This document shows, piece by piece, positions 16,485-26,013 of a stretch of 64,000 nt of DNA; the stretch's first letter is position 1; every line of letters begins with the position of its first letter. The position numbers and the translations under genes are program-made. Under the pieces are notes generated by a model. It worked only from the letters and a program-made list of their open reading frames with translations. It did not search any database and was not told the DNA's origin. Source of the DNA: Prado023 sp963798745 (GTDB lineage: Bacteria; Actinomycetota; Actinomycetes; S36-B12; CAIYMF01); NCBI GenBank assembly GCA_963798745.1, contig CAWCUF010000003.1:1-64000 (forward strand), in the 5' to 3' direction.

Positions 16485-17775
16485 ATGAACGAAGAACAGA
16501 ACACCCAGCCCCCCGTCCCCGACGACCAGCCCATGATGGTGCTCGGCGCCGATCCCTCCCGGGTCGATGCCCCGTACTCTGGTGCGGCGCCCGACCCCCA
16601 GTCCGACCCGGCCTACGCCGGCGCCGCGGCGTCCGCGGGCAGCGACCCGCAGGGTGGCTACCCGCCGCCCGGGTCCTACCCGCCACCGGCTGGCTACCAG
16701 CAGCCCGCGGCATACCCGCCCCCCGCGCCCTACCCGCCCACTGGCGCCTACCAGCAGCCCGGCGCCTACCCGCCGCCCGGTCCGGCCCCGCGTCTGACCC
16801 GTAGCCGCAGCCAGCGGGTCATCGGCGGGGTCTGCGGTGGCCTGGCCCGGTACTGGAACACCGACGCCACCCTCCTGCGGATCCTCACCGTCGTCCTGAC
16901 GCTGGCCACCGGTGGCGCCTTCCTCGTCGGCTACCTGATCGCCTGGATCGCGATCCCCGACGAGCCGATGGGCCCGTACGGCCAGGGTGACCAGGTCGGC
17001 TACGCCGCGGGCGGCAACCCCGGCTACGCCGCCGCACAAGCGGAGTACATCGCTCCGGCCCCGCGGGAGCGCTCCTACCTCGGCTGGCTGGTCCTCTCCG
17101 CGGCGATCCTCGCGGCCGGGATCCTGGCCCTGATCGGGTTCCTGGTCCCGGCCAGCGTCGGGATCTGGGGCGTGATCCTCGGGATCACGCTGGCCATCCT
17201 GGGCGTGGGCCTACTGGTCGGCACCAGGTACGGCCGGGCCCGCTGGCTGCTGTGGCTGGCGATCCCGCTGGCCTTCATCACCTTCGCCACCGTCACCGCC
17301 AGCAACTTCGTGGCCTCCAACCCGAACTGGGACCGCTGGACGACCTCGGCCGACGGCACCGGCCAGTGGGGCGGCCTGACGATCGGTGACCGCACCTGGG
17401 CAGTCACCCCCGCAGATGCCGCCGGCTCGCCACTGGACTTCCAGCTCTCCGCCGGCGCCGCCACCCTGTGACCTCACCGAGCTCACCGCCCTCAGCGGCT
17501 CCGAGCCGGGCATGCCCCGCCAGCGCGTCGAGATCGACGCCGGCGTGGGGGTGGGCGAGCTCATCATCCTGGTCCCGGCCGACATGCAGCTCGACCTCAC
17601 CGGAACCGTGGACCTCGGCCAGATCGACCTCCCCGGATCCACACCGACCGACGGTGACGACCTGACCGTCGACACCACCATCACGCCACTGGCCGACGGC
17701 CAGCCGGCCTACATCGTCACCCTCGACGCCGCGATCGGCGCCGGAAACCTGGAGGTGCGCCGTGAGGCAGCATGA
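16485..17775 (+). pseudogene. PspC-domain membrane protein, frameshifted near its C-terminus
   Basis: The N-terminus is acidic and then a proline/tyrosine-rich run (PPPGSYPPPAGYQQP). The PspC domain follows with RVIGGVCGGLARYWNTD and YLIAWIAIP, then four or so membrane segments from about residue 195. The frame ends early at TGA 17470, after SAGAATL. The plus-one frame continues DLTELTALSGS, VEIDAGVGVGELIILVPAD and a beta-rich C-terminal domain to 17775. One extra base near 17460-17470 explains this. The downstream gene start at 17762 overlaps the original stop. PspC-type proteins sense envelope stress. It may be a real mutation or a read error. Confidence 0.75.
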
Positions 17776-18010
17776 GACCGACTACTTCTCCCTGGCCTCT
17801 GGCCTTCTGTTCACCGTCCTGGGCGTCCTGTTCGCAGTCAGCGCCGCGACCGGATGGCAGATCGACGGCCGCTGGATCGCCCCCACGATCCTGATCGCCC
17901 TGGGCGCCGGCGGGGTAGCCGCCTCCCTGGCCGCCTCCAAGCGCCAGCAGCGCGAGGCCATGGCCACATCCGAGCCCAGCGACTCCTGGCCCACGGACCC
18001 GTTCGCCTGA
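17762..18010 (+). CDS. small two-TM membrane protein downstream of PspC gene
   Basis: 82 residues with two hydrophobic segments, LASGLLFTVLGVLFAVSAAT and WIAPTILIALGAGGVAASLA, and a polar C-terminus. GTG 17762 overlaps the end of the PspC reading frame by 14 bases, so the two are translationally coupled. Small membrane proteins in this position are common in actinobacterial pspC operons; the function is unknown. A strong hairpin follows 36 bases after the stop. Confidence 0.75.
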   Translation: MRQHETDYFSLASGLLFTVLGVLFAVSAATGWQIDGRWIAPTILIALGAGGVAASLAASKRQQREAMATSEPSDSWPTDPFA

Positions 18011-18045
18011 CGCCTTCGCACCGGACCAACCGGGACGACCCCCCG

Positions 18046-18079
18046 CAGGACCCCCTCGAACTCCCTTGAGGGGGTCCTG
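18046..18079 (+). terminator. hairpin terminator of the pspC operon
   Basis: CAGGACCCCCTC at 18046-18057 pairs perfectly with GAGGGGGTCCTG at 18068-18079 around a ten-base loop. No T-run follows, which is usual for high-GC actinobacteria. It lies 36 bases after the stop of the last gene. Confidence 0.8.
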
Positions 18080-18178
18080 CCCTGTCCACTGTCGGGGTCG
18101 AACTTCGGTTAGTGGCCTACACAAGGACTCCAGCTGGCACCGGCGGGGTTCGGATCCCGTCGGGCGTAGGGTCGAGTC

Positions 18179-18406
18179 ATGAGCTCGAACCGGCGATGGA
18201 GTGAGATGAGCCCAGGCCAGCAGACCGCGGTGCTGATCGTGGCCAGCGTGGAACTCTCCTTGACCGTGACCGCGCTGGTGGACCTCATCCGCCGGCCCGC
18301 CGACCAGGTCCGGGGCGACAAGCGGCTCTGGGCACTGGGCGTCCTCGTCCAGCCCGTGGGCCCGATCGCCTACCTGGCCTGGGGCGCGCACGGCAGCTCA
18401 ACCTGA
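18179..18406 (+). CDS. PLDc_N domain small membrane protein
   Basis: 75 residues: a first membrane segment TAVLIVASVELSLTVTALV, the conserved DLIRRPADQVRGDKRLWALG, then a second segment ending GPIAYLAWGAHG. This is the phospholipase-D N-terminal (PLDc_N) module, found alone in many actinobacteria with no known activity; no HKD catalytic domain is present. TAGGGT at 18167-18172 ends six bases before ATG 18179, with no ribosome site, so the transcript is probably leaderless. Confidence 0.8.
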   Translation: MSSNRRWSEMSPGQQTAVLIVASVELSLTVTALVDLIRRPADQVRGDKRLWALGVLVQPVGPIAYLAWGAHGSST

Positions 18407-18482
18407 GCGCCCCACGTTCACCACGACGGGCGGGGCACACCCGCACCGCCCGCCGACTGCGACGCGAAGGACCCTCACGCGC

Positions 18483-18746
18483 GTGTTCGTGACCCCCTGC
18501 ACCTCCCGGGACTACGAGACGGTGGCAGCCACCCTGCGCCACGCCGGGCACACGGCCCGCGGCAGATCCCGCGTCGGCGGGTTCCTCCACGACCTGGTGC
18601 ACGACACCCGAACCCTGCTCGAGTCCGACTTCGTGGTAGCCCTGCCCGGCTGGCGGGACTGCCCGGAATCCACCACCGACGTCCTCACCGCCGACGGAGC
18701 CGGGATCCCCTGGGGCAGCGTCGACGACGCCCTCGCCGCCCGCTGA
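18483..18746 (+). CDS. DUF4406-like protein (short)
   Basis: 87 residues from GTG 18483. The pattern FVTPCTSRDYETVAATLRHA, then FLHDLVHDTRTLLESDFVV, ALPGWRDCPESTTDVLTA and GIPWGSVDDAL follows DUF4406, a nucleoside 2-deoxyribosyltransferase-like fold. It is shorter than usual between the first helix and the LPGW motif, so it may be a reduced form. Substrate unknown. Confidence 0.6.
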   Translation: MFVTPCTSRDYETVAATLRHAGHTARGRSRVGGFLHDLVHDTRTLLESDFVVALPGWRDCPESTTDVLTADGAGIPWGSVDDALAAR

Positions 18747-18819
18747 ACCCCGACCCGACCCGCCCCCGCCCACCCGGCAGCACCCCCGGAAGCCCCCCGC
18801 AGTATCGCGGGCATACGCC

Positions 18820-18942
18820 CCCTCCTTCGTCGTTGGGGTTGCCCGCCCCGTCCACCTTGATGAACGTCATCGCGGGGACGTCCACGATCGTGGGCCTTGT
18901 CGGGGGCACGTACAACTCTCGGAGTGCCTTCTTCACATCGAA
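18820..18942 (-). pseudogene. GyrI-like small-molecule-binding domain, N-terminal fragment
   Basis: The minus strand reads FDVKKALRELYVPPTRPTIV followed by DVPAMTFIKVDGAGNPND, which is the start of GyrI-like (SBMCL superfamily) proteins. After about 38 codons it turns into unrelated sequence, so the ligand-binding core is gone. The surrounding 18,950-19,160 shows no supported gene. Confidence 0.6.
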
Positions 18943-19164
18943 GGCTGCGCCACGGTTCCTCCCGCATATCAGTCCTCGACTCGATTGTGCTCTCCTCGAC
19001 AGCCAGCAAGTCGCGGGCACCCTCGACCGGCCGCCGTACTGCCTCGCCGCCGGTCCGATCTGGACACGGCGTTCTGCCGTCCACGCCGGCGCGCACGGGC
19101 GCCGGTTTGCCACGATGCCGACCAGCGCGTCTCCAGTGTTGACGAGTGCGAAGCGTGCCGCAGG

Positions 19165-19566
19165 TCAGTCGATGACTCTGCGAGATTGTTCCTCTCCCAC
19201 CCCCTCCACGCGCTCACCGGGTGGCTCATCGCCCGCTGGGACGAGGCGGTGACCCCAGCGACTCAGCCTGCGGAGGGGGGTCCAGGCGGCGGCCACCGCT
19301 GCGGCGGCGAGGGCGGCGAACACGATGACCAGCGGCAGCGGGTCGGCGGTCACTTCGCTGAGGGTGGCGATCCCGTCGGCGACCACGAGGCTGCCCAACA
19401 TGACCGCGGTCAGGATCACCATGGACATGGCTAGGGGCCATGCCCAATCGCGTCGCCGCACCAGTCCGACGATGGCGGTGATCATGGTGGGGAAGATGAA
19501 CCCCAGGTCGAGCACGAACACGTTGGCTGTCTCCGGCATCTGCCCGTCGCGGATCCCGCCGATCAT
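19165..19566 (-). CDS. integral membrane protein, probably 5'-truncated
   Basis: From ATG 19566 the protein has GFIFPTMITAIVGLV, WAWPLAMSMVILTAVMLGSL and PLVIVFAALAAAAVAAAW as membrane segments. The family signature FVLDLGFIFP suggests a small membrane protein of unknown function. In frame upstream is another membrane segment, ITVLSLTVGLLAPVWLILM, with no start codon before the end of the dienelactone-hydrolase gene. The gene has therefore probably lost its 5' end. Confidence 0.5.
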   Translation of the reverse strand: MIGGIRDGQMPETANVFVLDLGFIFPTMITAIVGLVRRRDWAWPLAMSMVILTAVMLGSLVVADGIATLSEVTADPLPLVIVFAALAAAAVAAAWTPLRRLSRWGHRLVPAGDEPPGERVEGVGEEQSRRVID

Positions 19567-19640
19567 GAGGATCAGCCAGACCGGGGCGAGCAGCCCGACG
19601 GTGAGACTGAGGACCGTGATGCTCGGCCACGCCGGCGCGT

Positions 19641-20393
19641 CTATGCGGGGGATTCCTCGGTGAGGTGCGTGTGGAAGAAGTCCGCGATCCGGCGCCGAGC
19701 ATCCAGGGCGCTCGCCTCGTGGTAGCGGGTGTGCACCGCCGCGCCGAGCGCTTGGTACAGGAACGGCACCTCACCGGGTCCGTGGTCGTTGAGGAATCCG
19801 TGGCCCGCCTCGGGGTACTCCTTGACGTCATGGACCACGTCAGCAGCCGTCAGCGCTTCCTCGAGGCGTGCCGCGGCGCCTTTGAGTGACCTGTCGCGCC
19901 GGCCGTAACTCCCGACGATCGGGCACGCCCCGGCGAAGAACCGCTCCGCGTCCTCGGGCAGGCCACCGTAGTTCGCGCTGGCCGCCGCGAAGCCGTGACC
20001 CGGGGCCAGGGCCAGGGCGAACCCGCCGCCCATGCAGAACCCGATCACCCCGACTCGTCCGGTGCAGTCGGGCCGGCCAGCCAGCCACATCCGCACTGCC
20101 TCGACCTGGCTGAAGACCTGGCCCTCCCAGGTGGCGTAGTCGCGGATCATGTCCCGCAAGCACCGGGTGATGGTTCCGCCTCGGAGCAGGTCGGGGGCCG
20201 CCGCCAGGAAACCCTCGCTGGCCAACCACTGCGCCTGATGAACCACGTCGGCTGTCATCCCGGATGCATCGTGAAGGACCACCACCGCCGGCCATGGTCC
20301 TGACCCCGGTGGCTGAGAAACGTGCAGGCCAACCATTCCCGCGCCAGTGGCGAGGGACATCGTCGGCCGCGGGCGCGCGGGGGTCGTCGGCAT
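19641..20393 (-). CDS. dienelactone hydrolase family protein
   Basis: 250 residues. The nucleophile Cys120 lies in GFCMGGG, Asp167 in GSYGRRD and His198 in EAGHGFLND, so the Cys-Asp-His triad is complete. The family opens lactones such as dienelactone in aromatic catabolism, but many members have other ester substrates and no catabolic genes are near. It lies just upstream of the truncated membrane gene on the same strand. Confidence 0.9.
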   Translation of the reverse strand: MPTTPARPRPTMSLATGAGMVGLHVSQPPGSGPWPAVVVLHDASGMTADVVHQAQWLASEGFLAAAPDLLRGGTITRCLRDMIRDYATWEGQVFSQVEAVRMWLAGRPDCTGRVGVIGFCMGGGFALALAPGHGFAAASANYGGLPEDAERFFAGACPIVGSYGRRDRSLKGAAARLEEALTAADVVHDVKEYPEAGHGFLNDHGPGEVPFLYQALGAAVHTRYHEASALDARRRIADFFHTHLTEESPA

Positions 20394-20656
20394 TCAGGCT
20401 CCTTGGCTGTGACGCAGAGACGATTGCACTGTAGGACGCTTCGGGGCCGCGTGAAGCGTGGGAAGCGCGACGCCGACAGCCCAGGTCCCTCTCGTCGCGG
20501 CGGGACCGTGGGAATCACATACGCGGCCGAGGCTCAGCCTCCACCAGGAACGCGCCCCCGCTCCCCGCTGGTCCACCGGCAGGGCGCCGGTGGCGCCCCC
20601 GACCCGCTCGCCAGGGGCATGGCGCATGAGCTGCGGGGCCGGTCGCGCCTGTCACG

Positions 20657-21409
20657 TCACTCCCAGCGGAAGCGCAGCCACGCGACCGCGGCGCTCACCG
20701 CGCCGATGACCAGGGCGCTGCTGGTCGAGCGCCATGCCCAGGTGCCGGTCAGCCACGGCTCCTGGACCATCTCGATCACCGGGGTGAGCGGAAGCCAGTC
20801 GCCGAGGGTGCGCAGCGAGTCCGGCAACACCTCAGGGGGCGGTCCGCCGCCGCAGAGCAGCAGGAGCATGAACCACAGCACCAGCCCGACGGATTGGGCG
20901 GCCCGGGCGGTGGGCATGACCGCGCCCAGCGCGAGGCCGAGGAGCGCCAGCACAGCCGCCGCGATCAGGCAGCCGACGGCGAACCACACCCAGTGACGTG
21001 GGGTGTCGACGTCGGTGGCCGCGAGAGCCACGACAAGGAGCAGCAGCGCCCCGGCACCGGCGATCACCACGGCGATCAGGAACTGGCTTGCCAGCAGCAC
21101 GAGCTTGGACACCCCGGAGGCCTTCAGCCGGCGCAGGACCCCGCTGTCCCGGTACTCCACCAGGTGCGCCGGTGCGCTGATGACGGTGAACCCGCTGACG
21201 GCGACCGCGACGTAGGCCGGGGTGTACCAGCTGGTGGCGGGGAACCCCCGGTAGACGACGAACTCGGCGTTGGGGTCAACGCTGCTGCCGAACACCCCGC
21301 CGAGCAGGTACAGGACCATCAGCGGCAGGGCCAGGGTGAACACGACGGTGATCGGCTCGCGCAGGAACAGGCGCAGCTCGGTGCTGGTGAGCTTCAGCAG
21401 CGGTCCCAC
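20657..21409 (-). CDS. ABC-2 type transporter permease (DrrB-like)
   Basis: 250 residues with six predicted membrane segments: a first one around TVVFTLALPLMVLYLLGGVF, and later ones around FLIAVVIAGAGALLLLVVA and SVGLVLWFMLLLLC. GTG 21409 has AGGAG upstream and starts four bases after the stop of the ATPase gene. Together they form a DrrAB-type exporter for drugs or lipids, driven by ATP at the cell membrane. The frame upstream of GTG 21409 is antisense-like and not used. Confidence 0.88.
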   Translation of the reverse strand: MGPLLKLTSTELRLFLREPITVVFTLALPLMVLYLLGGVFGSSVDPNAEFVVYRGFPATSWYTPAYVAVAVSGFTVISAPAHLVEYRDSGVLRRLKASGVSKLVLLASQFLIAVVIAGAGALLLLVVALAATDVDTPRHWVWFAVGCLIAAAVLALLGLALGAVMPTARAAQSVGLVLWFMLLLLCGGGPPPEVLPDSLRTLGDWLPLTPVIEMVQEPWLTGTWAWRSTSSALVIGAVSAAVAWLRFRWE

Positions 21410-21413
21410 AGCC

Positions 21414-22334
21414 CTACTCCTCCCTTCCGACCAGGCGCAGGTAGACGTCCTCGAGGCCCGGGCGGACCACGGCCATGTCGGTCGGCTCGATGCCCGCCTC
21501 GGACAGGGCGCGGCCCACCCGTACGACGATCGCGGACTCGCCGCGCACGGCCACCGAGGCCCCTCGGCGCTGCACGCTCGCCACCCCGGCGATGGCATCC
21601 AAGGCTGGGATCGAGCCGGGTGCGCTGAACGTGATGGTGACCTCGCCGCTGTGCTCGGCGATCAGCTGGGCGGGCGTCCCCGCAGCGACGACCCTGCCCT
21701 CCCGGATGACGGCCAGCCGGTCGCAGAGACGCTCGGCCTCGTCCATGAAGTGCGTGACCAGCACGACGGTCGTGCCGCTCTCGCGGATCCGCTCGATCAG
21801 GTCCCAGGTGTCGCGGCGGGCGGCCGGGTCCAGTCCCGTGGTCATCTCGTCGAGGAACACCAGCCGGGGCGCGTTCACGACCGCGAGGGCGACCAGCAGC
21901 CGCTGGCGCTGCCCGCCGGACAGGGACGCGAACGAGGCCCGGGCCTTCCCGGCCAAGCCCCAGTCGGCCATCACGTCGCGCCAGTCCGGGCCACCCGGCT
22001 GCAGCGAGGAGAACAGGTCCAGGGACTCGGCCACCCGGATGCGTGCCGGCAGCGCCGACTCCTGCAGCTGGGCGCCAACCTGGGAGCGCAGGGCCGCCGC
22101 GTCGGCGTGCGGGTCCAGCCCCAGAACCCGAACGGTGCCCGCGTCGTGCGTGCGCAGGCCCTGCACGCACTCGACGGTGGTGGTCTTCCCGGCGCCGTTC
22201 GGGCCCAGCAGGCCGAAGATCTCGCCGTAGGCCACCTCGAACGACACGTCGCGGACCGCCTGGAAGTCGCCGTACCGCTTCGCCAGCCCGCAGACCTCCA
22301 GAACGGGCGCGTCCGCTCCGACCTGCCCGGTCAT
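21414..22334 (-). CDS. ABC transporter ATP-binding protein (DrrA-like)
   Basis: 306 residues from ATG 22334. Walker A GPNGAGKTT is at 44-52, the Q-loop glutamine in QLQES, the signature LSGGQRQR at 138-145, Walker B LVFLDEMTTGLD at 158-169 and the H-loop in VTHFMDEAE. The C-terminal extension DMAVVRPGLEDVYLRLVG is typical of DrrA-like subunits. The next gene encodes its permease. No drug-biosynthesis genes are close, so the substrate is unknown. Confidence 0.92.
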   Translation of the reverse strand: MTGQVGADAPVLEVCGLAKRYGDFQAVRDVSFEVAYGEIFGLLGPNGAGKTTTVECVQGLRTHDAGTVRVLGLDPHADAAALRSQVGAQLQESALPARIRVAESLDLFSSLQPGGPDWRDVMADWGLAGKARASFASLSGGQRQRLLVALAVVNAPRLVFLDEMTTGLDPAARRDTWDLIERIRESGTTVVLVTHFMDEAERLCDRLAVIREGRVVAAGTPAQLIAEHSGEVTITFSAPGSIPALDAIAGVASVQRRGASVAVRGESAIVVRVGRALSEAGIEPTDMAVVRPGLEDVYLRLVGREE

Positions 22335-22466
22335 CCCTGCCGACCGCCGACCGTCACTTCCGGCACCAGCCGTCGTTGGCCGCATCCCAAGCCTCGACCC
22401 GCATCATCGCGCCGGCCGTGTCCGCGCCACTCGCACCACCACTGCCTCCTCATCGTTGGATCCGGG

Positions 22467-22892
22467 TCAGTCCCACGCTCGACCCTCGAGCAGGCCGCGC
22501 AGCCGGAGCCAGCTGCGCCGCTCCCACCGCCCGGCGACCAACGAGAACACCGGCCCACCGACCCGCATCACGCCGTGCAACGGGTACTGCCAGCCCCAGG
22601 CAAGCACGGTGCCGTCGCCATCAGAAGTGCAGGTGACCTCACCCGTGGTCGCCATCATCGTGCTCGACCTGCGCAACGCCAGCCGGTTGGGCGGGTCGGA
22701 CGCAGTGAACTCGACCGTCATCGGCCTACCCCCGCGACCGAGGTCCATGACCACCTCGTAGCGGCTCCCGGCGCCCGGCGGTGGCGGGGTGAGCATGGTC
22801 GCCGACCGCATCGCTGGGTTCCACGAGGGCTCGTCCACGACGGCCTGGAACACCTCGTCGACCGGACGGGCGATCCGCACGCTTCCAGACAT
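22467..22892 (-). CDS. SRPBCC family protein
   Basis: 141 residues from ATG 22892. The start SVRIARPVDEVFQAVVDEP and ending helix GRWERRSWLRLRGLLEG are typical of START-like hydrophobic-ligand pockets. No specific ligand can be named. It is upstream of the ABC transporter genes on the same strand but 132 bases away, so linkage is uncertain. Confidence 0.8.
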   Translation of the reverse strand: MSGSVRIARPVDEVFQAVVDEPSWNPAMRSATMLTPPPPGAGSRYEVVMDLGRGGRPMTVEFTASDPPNRLALRRSSTMMATTGEVTCTSDGDGTVLAWGWQYPLHGVMRVGGPVFSLVAGRWERRSWLRLRGLLEGRAWD

Positions 22893-23040
22893 GTGGCCCA
22901 CGCCCACGACGCTACGCCTGCGCCCCGAGGGGTGGCATGCTCACTGTCGACGGCCGTGCGCGCGTCGCCCGTGGGGCTGCAGTCGACCTGGTCATGGGAA
23001 CTCCGTCGACGGAGACTCTGCCCAGACCTCGGGCCATGGA

Positions 23041-23140
23041 ACTGGGCTACCGATTGGGCTACCGCCCCGAGCCCGTTCCCGGGAGATCGCCCACTCGCCG
23101 TTCCCGCTTCCACGAGATGGGTGGACTCCCTACCGCGCCT
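23041..23140 (+). repeat. interspersed intergenic repeat, copy R5
   Basis: ACTGGGCTACCGATTGGGCT, GGGAGATCGCCCAC, CTTCCACGAGATGGG and TGGACTCCCTACCGCGCC. The CTTCCACGAGA segment is shared with R6 only, so R5 and R6 form a subfamily. It lies between the SRPBCC gene and the 3' end of the acyltransferase gene. Confidence 0.75.
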
Positions 23141-23233
23141 CGGATAGCCCCCGTTGCCAGCCGCCATGCCGTCACCAACCTCCTGGCCGGGTACACCAGA
23201 ATCCCTGATCGGTCGCCTGGACAAGGGAAGCGA

Positions 23234-24628
23234 TCACCGGCTTCGGACGGTGCTCACCAACTCGGCCAGTGAGTCCTCGGTGGCAGTGCACAGGATGTCG
23301 AGGTCGGGGACGGCGTCGTAGTCACCGGTGACTCCGATGGCGAGATGCCCGTCGTAGGACATGATGCCGATGCTGATGCGCACCCCCAATGCCACGGGGA
23401 TGTAGGGGAACATCTCCAGCATGCGGCGCCCGACGAGGTAGATCGGGTACTGCGGGCCTGGGATGTTCGTGGTGACCGTGTTGATGACCCGCTGCCCGGT
23501 GCGGGCATACACACGAGCGCCCAGCGTCATGAGGGTCGCGGGAACGAAGTCGCCGGCTGAGAGCATCGCCTCGACGCCGACTGCCTGACCGCTGTGCTTG
23601 AGGTGGTCGAGCTGCCGCGCGACCGCATCGAGGCGTGCACGGGGATCGGGGACCTTCACCGGGAGGTCGGCGAACATGCCGGTGACCTGGTTTCCGAGTC
23701 GGCCCTGGTGCGCCTCGGTCCGGACCGACACGGGCACCAGTGCACGGATCGTCGTGTTCTCGACGTCCTCGCCTCGTGCTTGCAGGTATGCGCGGAAGCC
23801 GCCGGCGATGCCTGCCAGGACGACGTCGTTGACGGTGCAGCCCGCGGCTTCCTTGACCCGCTTGATGTCAGAGAGCTCGGCCCGCGCCCAACCCCAGCGG
23901 CGATGCGGACCCAACGGGCCGTTGAGGACGCTCGTCGGACTCGCGGCGCTGCGCCCCACGCTGGCAAGTCCGAACGCGCGCACGGCCCCCGCCCGTGCCA
24001 CCTGACCCGGGGACGAGAGTGCGCGCACAGCGCCGACGGCTGCCCGCGAGATGTCGACTGGAAGCTGTGCGATGCCCGCCACCCCGGAAGCCGCCAGCTC
24101 GAGTCGCGATGGCTCGGGCCTCGGGCGCCAGGCAACCGGTCTGTGGCGTGGCGCATCGCGGGCCCGGTCCAGCACGATCTCCATGAGTTCGTTGCCCGCG
24201 AGACCGTCGATCATCGCGTGATGGGTCTTGGTGATGACCGCCCAACGCTGCTCGGGCAGTCCCTCGACCAGCCACATCTCCCACAGCGGTCGGTCGGTGT
24301 CAAGGCGTTGGGACAGGACCCGGGCGACGAGCGCGCGCAGCTGCGCATCGCCACCAGGCGATGGGATCGCGGTGTGACGCAGGTGGTAGGCCAGCGAGAA
24401 GTGCGGGTCGTCGGCCCACACCGGGCGCGCCAGATCGAGGGGCATCCGCTGCACGCGCTGGCGATACCGCGGGACCGCGTCGAGGCACGCCTCCAGGTGG
24501 GCGGTGAACTCCTCGAAGGCCGGGACGGGCCCCTCGAACAGGAGCAGCGACCCGACGTGCATCTGCTGCCGGTCGTTCTCCAAGTGCAGGAACCCGGCGT
24601 CGAGCGAGCTCAGCCTCTCCATGGTCAT
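23234..24628 (-). CDS. wax ester synthase/diacylglycerol acyltransferase (WS/DGAT)
   Basis: 464 residues. The active-site motif THHAMIDG lies at about 135-142 (HHxxxDG) and PLWEMWLVEG at 114-123. The family C-terminal motif region is seen as TTNIPGPQYPIYLVG. It esterifies fatty acyl-CoA to long alcohols or diacylglycerol at the cytoplasmic membrane and so makes storage lipid. ATG 24628 overlaps the stop of the upstream alpha/beta hydrolase (ATGA), so the two are co-translated. WS/DGATs next to lipases are usual in lipid-storing actinobacteria. Confidence 0.93.
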   Translation of the reverse strand: MTMERLSSLDAGFLHLENDRQQMHVGSLLLFEGPVPAFEEFTAHLEACLDAVPRYRQRVQRMPLDLARPVWADDPHFSLAYHLRHTAIPSPGGDAQLRALVARVLSQRLDTDRPLWEMWLVEGLPEQRWAVITKTHHAMIDGLAGNELMEIVLDRARDAPRHRPVAWRPRPEPSRLELAASGVAGIAQLPVDISRAAVGAVRALSSPGQVARAGAVRAFGLASVGRSAASPTSVLNGPLGPHRRWGWARAELSDIKRVKEAAGCTVNDVVLAGIAGGFRAYLQARGEDVENTTIRALVPVSVRTEAHQGRLGNQVTGMFADLPVKVPDPRARLDAVARQLDHLKHSGQAVGVEAMLSAGDFVPATLMTLGARVYARTGQRVINTVTTNIPGPQYPIYLVGRRMLEMFPYIPVALGVRISIGIMSYDGHLAIGVTGDYDAVPDLDILCTATEDSLAELVSTVRSR

Positions 24629-25584
24629 CCCCGGTCCGGGATCAGGGGCCGGGCCCGGGCAGCGAAGTCGGCGGCCCGCGGGTTGTCGGCGAGCCACCGC
24701 AGGACCATCTTCACCGTCCAAGCCGGGACCTCGAGCTGCGGTGCGTGCCCCACCCCCCGAGCGACCTCGAACTGCCAGGACGGGTTTGCCTCGGCAGCGG
24801 CACGGGCCGTCGCGATGTTGACCAACCGATCCTTGTCGCCGTGGAGGAGAAGCACCGGCACGTCGATCGACCGCTGCATGGCCGCGAAGCGGCGCCGATC
24901 GGCCAGGGCCCACATCAGGGACTGTGCTGCGACCAGCATCTCGGCGTCGACGTCGGGGTACTCGCGGCGCTGCCCGGCAAGCTCGACGTGGAGGTCGACG
25001 ACGTCACTGGGCACCCGCGAGGGGTCCGCGCAGCACAGCCGCAGCAGCGCCTGCGCGGCCTCCTCGGCTGACGTGGCGTCACGCCGGCGACTGAGCACCC
25101 GACGCCCGACCGCGGGCACGAGGAACGCGGCGAACGTCGCGAAGACGCGGGGGTCGGGCCGTGCGCTCAGCGCCGGAGGCAGCGCGGGGTCGACGAGCAC
25201 GAGCCCGGCCACGGTGTCGGGACGCTGCGCTGCCTGAAGGATCGAGATGAGACCGCCCATCGAGTTGCCGACGAGGATCGCCGGGGTACCGGCGACCTCG
25301 GTGAGGAATCGGTGCAGCAACCGCTGGTTGGCCTGGACCGACGTCGAGCGCGACGCGCCCCGGGTGTGCCCGAAGCCGGCCAGATCCAGTGCCATCACTC
25401 GGCAGCTGCCGGCAAGGACGGGGGCCACCGCGGCCCAGTTGATTGCTGCGCCACCCAGCCCATGGACGCACACCAGCAACGGGCCACCGTCGGGCCCACC
25501 GTAGTCAAGGAAGTGCACAGGGCCATCGAGATCCGCCCACCGTGACTCAGGTAGATGGGCGGGCCCAGACCCAGCAAGGACCAT
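24625..25584 (-). CDS. alpha/beta hydrolase
   Basis: 319 residues. The nucleophile elbow is GNSMGG with Ser108, the oxyanion region CVHGLGG is near 39-45, and the acid and base are likely in LLHGDKDR and GVGHAPQLE. The canonical fold is complete. Being translationally coupled to the WS/DGAT gene, it is probably a lipase or esterase acting on the same lipid pool, an inference from context. First gene of the two-gene operon. Confidence 0.88.
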   Translation of the reverse strand: MVLAGSGPAHLPESRWADLDGPVHFLDYGGPDGGPLLVCVHGLGGAAINWAAVAPVLAGSCRVMALDLAGFGHTRGASRSTSVQANQRLLHRFLTEVAGTPAILVGNSMGGLISILQAAQRPDTVAGLVLVDPALPPALSARPDPRVFATFAAFLVPAVGRRVLSRRRDATSAEEAAQALLRLCCADPSRVPSDVVDLHVELAGQRREYPDVDAEMLVAAQSLMWALADRRRFAAMQRSIDVPVLLLHGDKDRLVNIATARAAAEANPSWQFEVARGVGHAPQLEVPAWTVKMVLRWLADNPRAADFAARARPLIPDRG

Positions 25585-25908
25585 GCCCCGACACTATCGT
25601 CGTCGACGACTCGAACGACGGGCCAACTGCGCCGCCGGGTCGTTGCGGGTAAGTCCATCATCGCGGTCGGCCAGGCCGGGATCCGTTCCGGCGAGGGCTC
25701 GCTGATGGCCTCATCAATCAGCCGCGAGTCATCATCGAGTGAGAAGGTCATCCCTGGGCACGTCATCCCCTGACGCGCCAAGAGCCGACCAAGACCTTCC
25801 CAGACTGACGCAGCGCTCGCGGCTGACCCCACCGACATCGCATCTACTGAAGGAACCGGCCGGCCCCGCAGTGAGCGCGTCAAGCAGAACGGACGGCAGA
25901 CCCGAGCA
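25585..25908. other. intergenic region, no supported gene
   Basis: The longest minus-strand frame includes MTFSLDDDSRLIDEAISEPS, which has protein-like composition, but it has no ribosome site that I can defend and matches no family I know. The promoter of the hydrolase operon must lie here; no clear -35/-10 was identified. Confidence 0.4.
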
Positions 25909-26013
25909 TTTGGGCTAAAGATTGGGCCGGACAAGCCCCGCGCCCGTTCCCAGGATCGCCCATCCCATCGCCATCACCGCTTCCACGAGAAGGGTGAACT
26001 CCATACCGCGCCG
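25909..26013 (+). repeat. interspersed intergenic repeat, copy R6
   Basis: TTTGGGCTAAAGATTGGGCC, AGGATCGCCCATCCCATCG, CGCTTCCACGAGAAGGG and TGAACTCCATACCGCGCC. It shares CTTCCACGAGA with R5. It lies in the gene-free stretch before the DoxX-like gene. Confidence 0.75.

Noticed and set aside
21270..23147. 625-codon plus-strand frame opposite the ABC transporter genes
   Set aside because: Antisense to clear ABC permease and ATPase genes; no domain of its own.
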